Of a stretch of 64,000 nt of DNA, positions 63,961 through 64,000 are shown piece by piece. The DNA lies in the NCBI GenBank assembly GCA_002397315.1, contig DHAE01000022.1, positions 62,001-126,000 of the forward strand, in the 5' to 3' direction. How positions within the stretch are numbered: the stretch's first letter is position 1; every line of letters begins with the position of its first letter. The notes beneath the pieces are model-generated. The model was not told the DNA's origin. It worked only from the letters and a program-made list of their open reading frames with translations, and did not search any database. This stretch comes from Comamonadaceae bacterium UBA4962 (lineage in GTDB: Bacteria > Pseudomonadota > Gammaproteobacteria > Burkholderiales > Burkholderiaceae_C). The position numbers and the translations under genes are program-made.

Positions 63961-64000
63961 CAACCTGGGGTGCTCGGGGGCGGGGTGTGCCGTGGAACTC

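Overview
The window is about 64 kb of GC-rich chromosome. Gene content (purN, ileS-lspA, ribF, urtE, TRAP transporters, an imidic type VI secretion cassette with a Rhs effector) and the intergenic repeats point to a beta-proteobacterium of the Burkholderiales, most likely a Comamonadaceae member close to Acidovorax/Paracidovorax. The organism call is inference from gene content and style; no ribosomal RNA or tRNA gene is present to confirm it.

Layout, left to right. 0-1.7 kb: end of a membrane-protein gene, purN and yceH. 1.86-6.4 kb: a Sec-exported YD-repeat (Rhs-like) shell protein whose C-terminal core plus toxin tip is encoded by a second, overlapping gene with its own signal peptide, followed by a small probable immunity gene. 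6.6-12 kb: two acyl-CoA dehydrogenases, a secreted GH18 glycosidase, a TPR-methyltransferase. 12-15.1 kb: a complete TRAP transporter (DctP-Q-M). 15.4-20.8 kb: HNH nuclease, ribF (with an in-frame repeat-derived insertion), ileS-lspA. 21-26.7 kb: a LacI-type regulator with a clear operator in front, then an ABC importer (binding protein, two permeases, ATPase) and a metallophosphodiesterase in one tight operon. 26.8-35.1 kb: Na/Pi cotransporter-like protein, LysR regulator divergent from a tautomerase, SBF-like transporter, NUDIX, quinone oxidoreductase, EamA transporter and a secreted protein.

35.2-52.1 kb is the accessory heart. Read on the minus strand it runs: VgrG, a small VgrG-associated protein, (inverted) DUF2169 adaptor, TIGR02270 protein, a thiolase-fold protein that lacks the ketosynthase catalytic residues, and a 1583-residue PAAR-like Rhs effector with a NucA/NucB-type DNase tip and its immunity gene. 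Downstream lies an AT-richer graveyard of displaced Rhs pieces alternating with SUKH, Imm33-like and DUF4303-type immunity genes. At least one displaced piece still carries a full toxin domain (SHH motif), put out of frame by one base. Three single-base frameshifts (two in T6 runs) silence genes in this array.

52.3-64 kb: a TRAP-type periplasmic binding protein overlapping a membrane GGDEF-EAL protein, a lipid-kinase/phosphoesterase pair divergent from a PAP2 phosphatase, an MFS transporter, a HAD dehalogenase, a cyclase-like/PilZ protein, and urtE, ending in a repeat with two strong hairpins.

The items most worth following are the split exported Rhs pair, the tip/immunity graveyard with its recoverable out-of-frame toxin, the catalytically dead ketosynthase-like protein in the T6SS cassette, and the binding protein/c-di-GMP enzyme pair.
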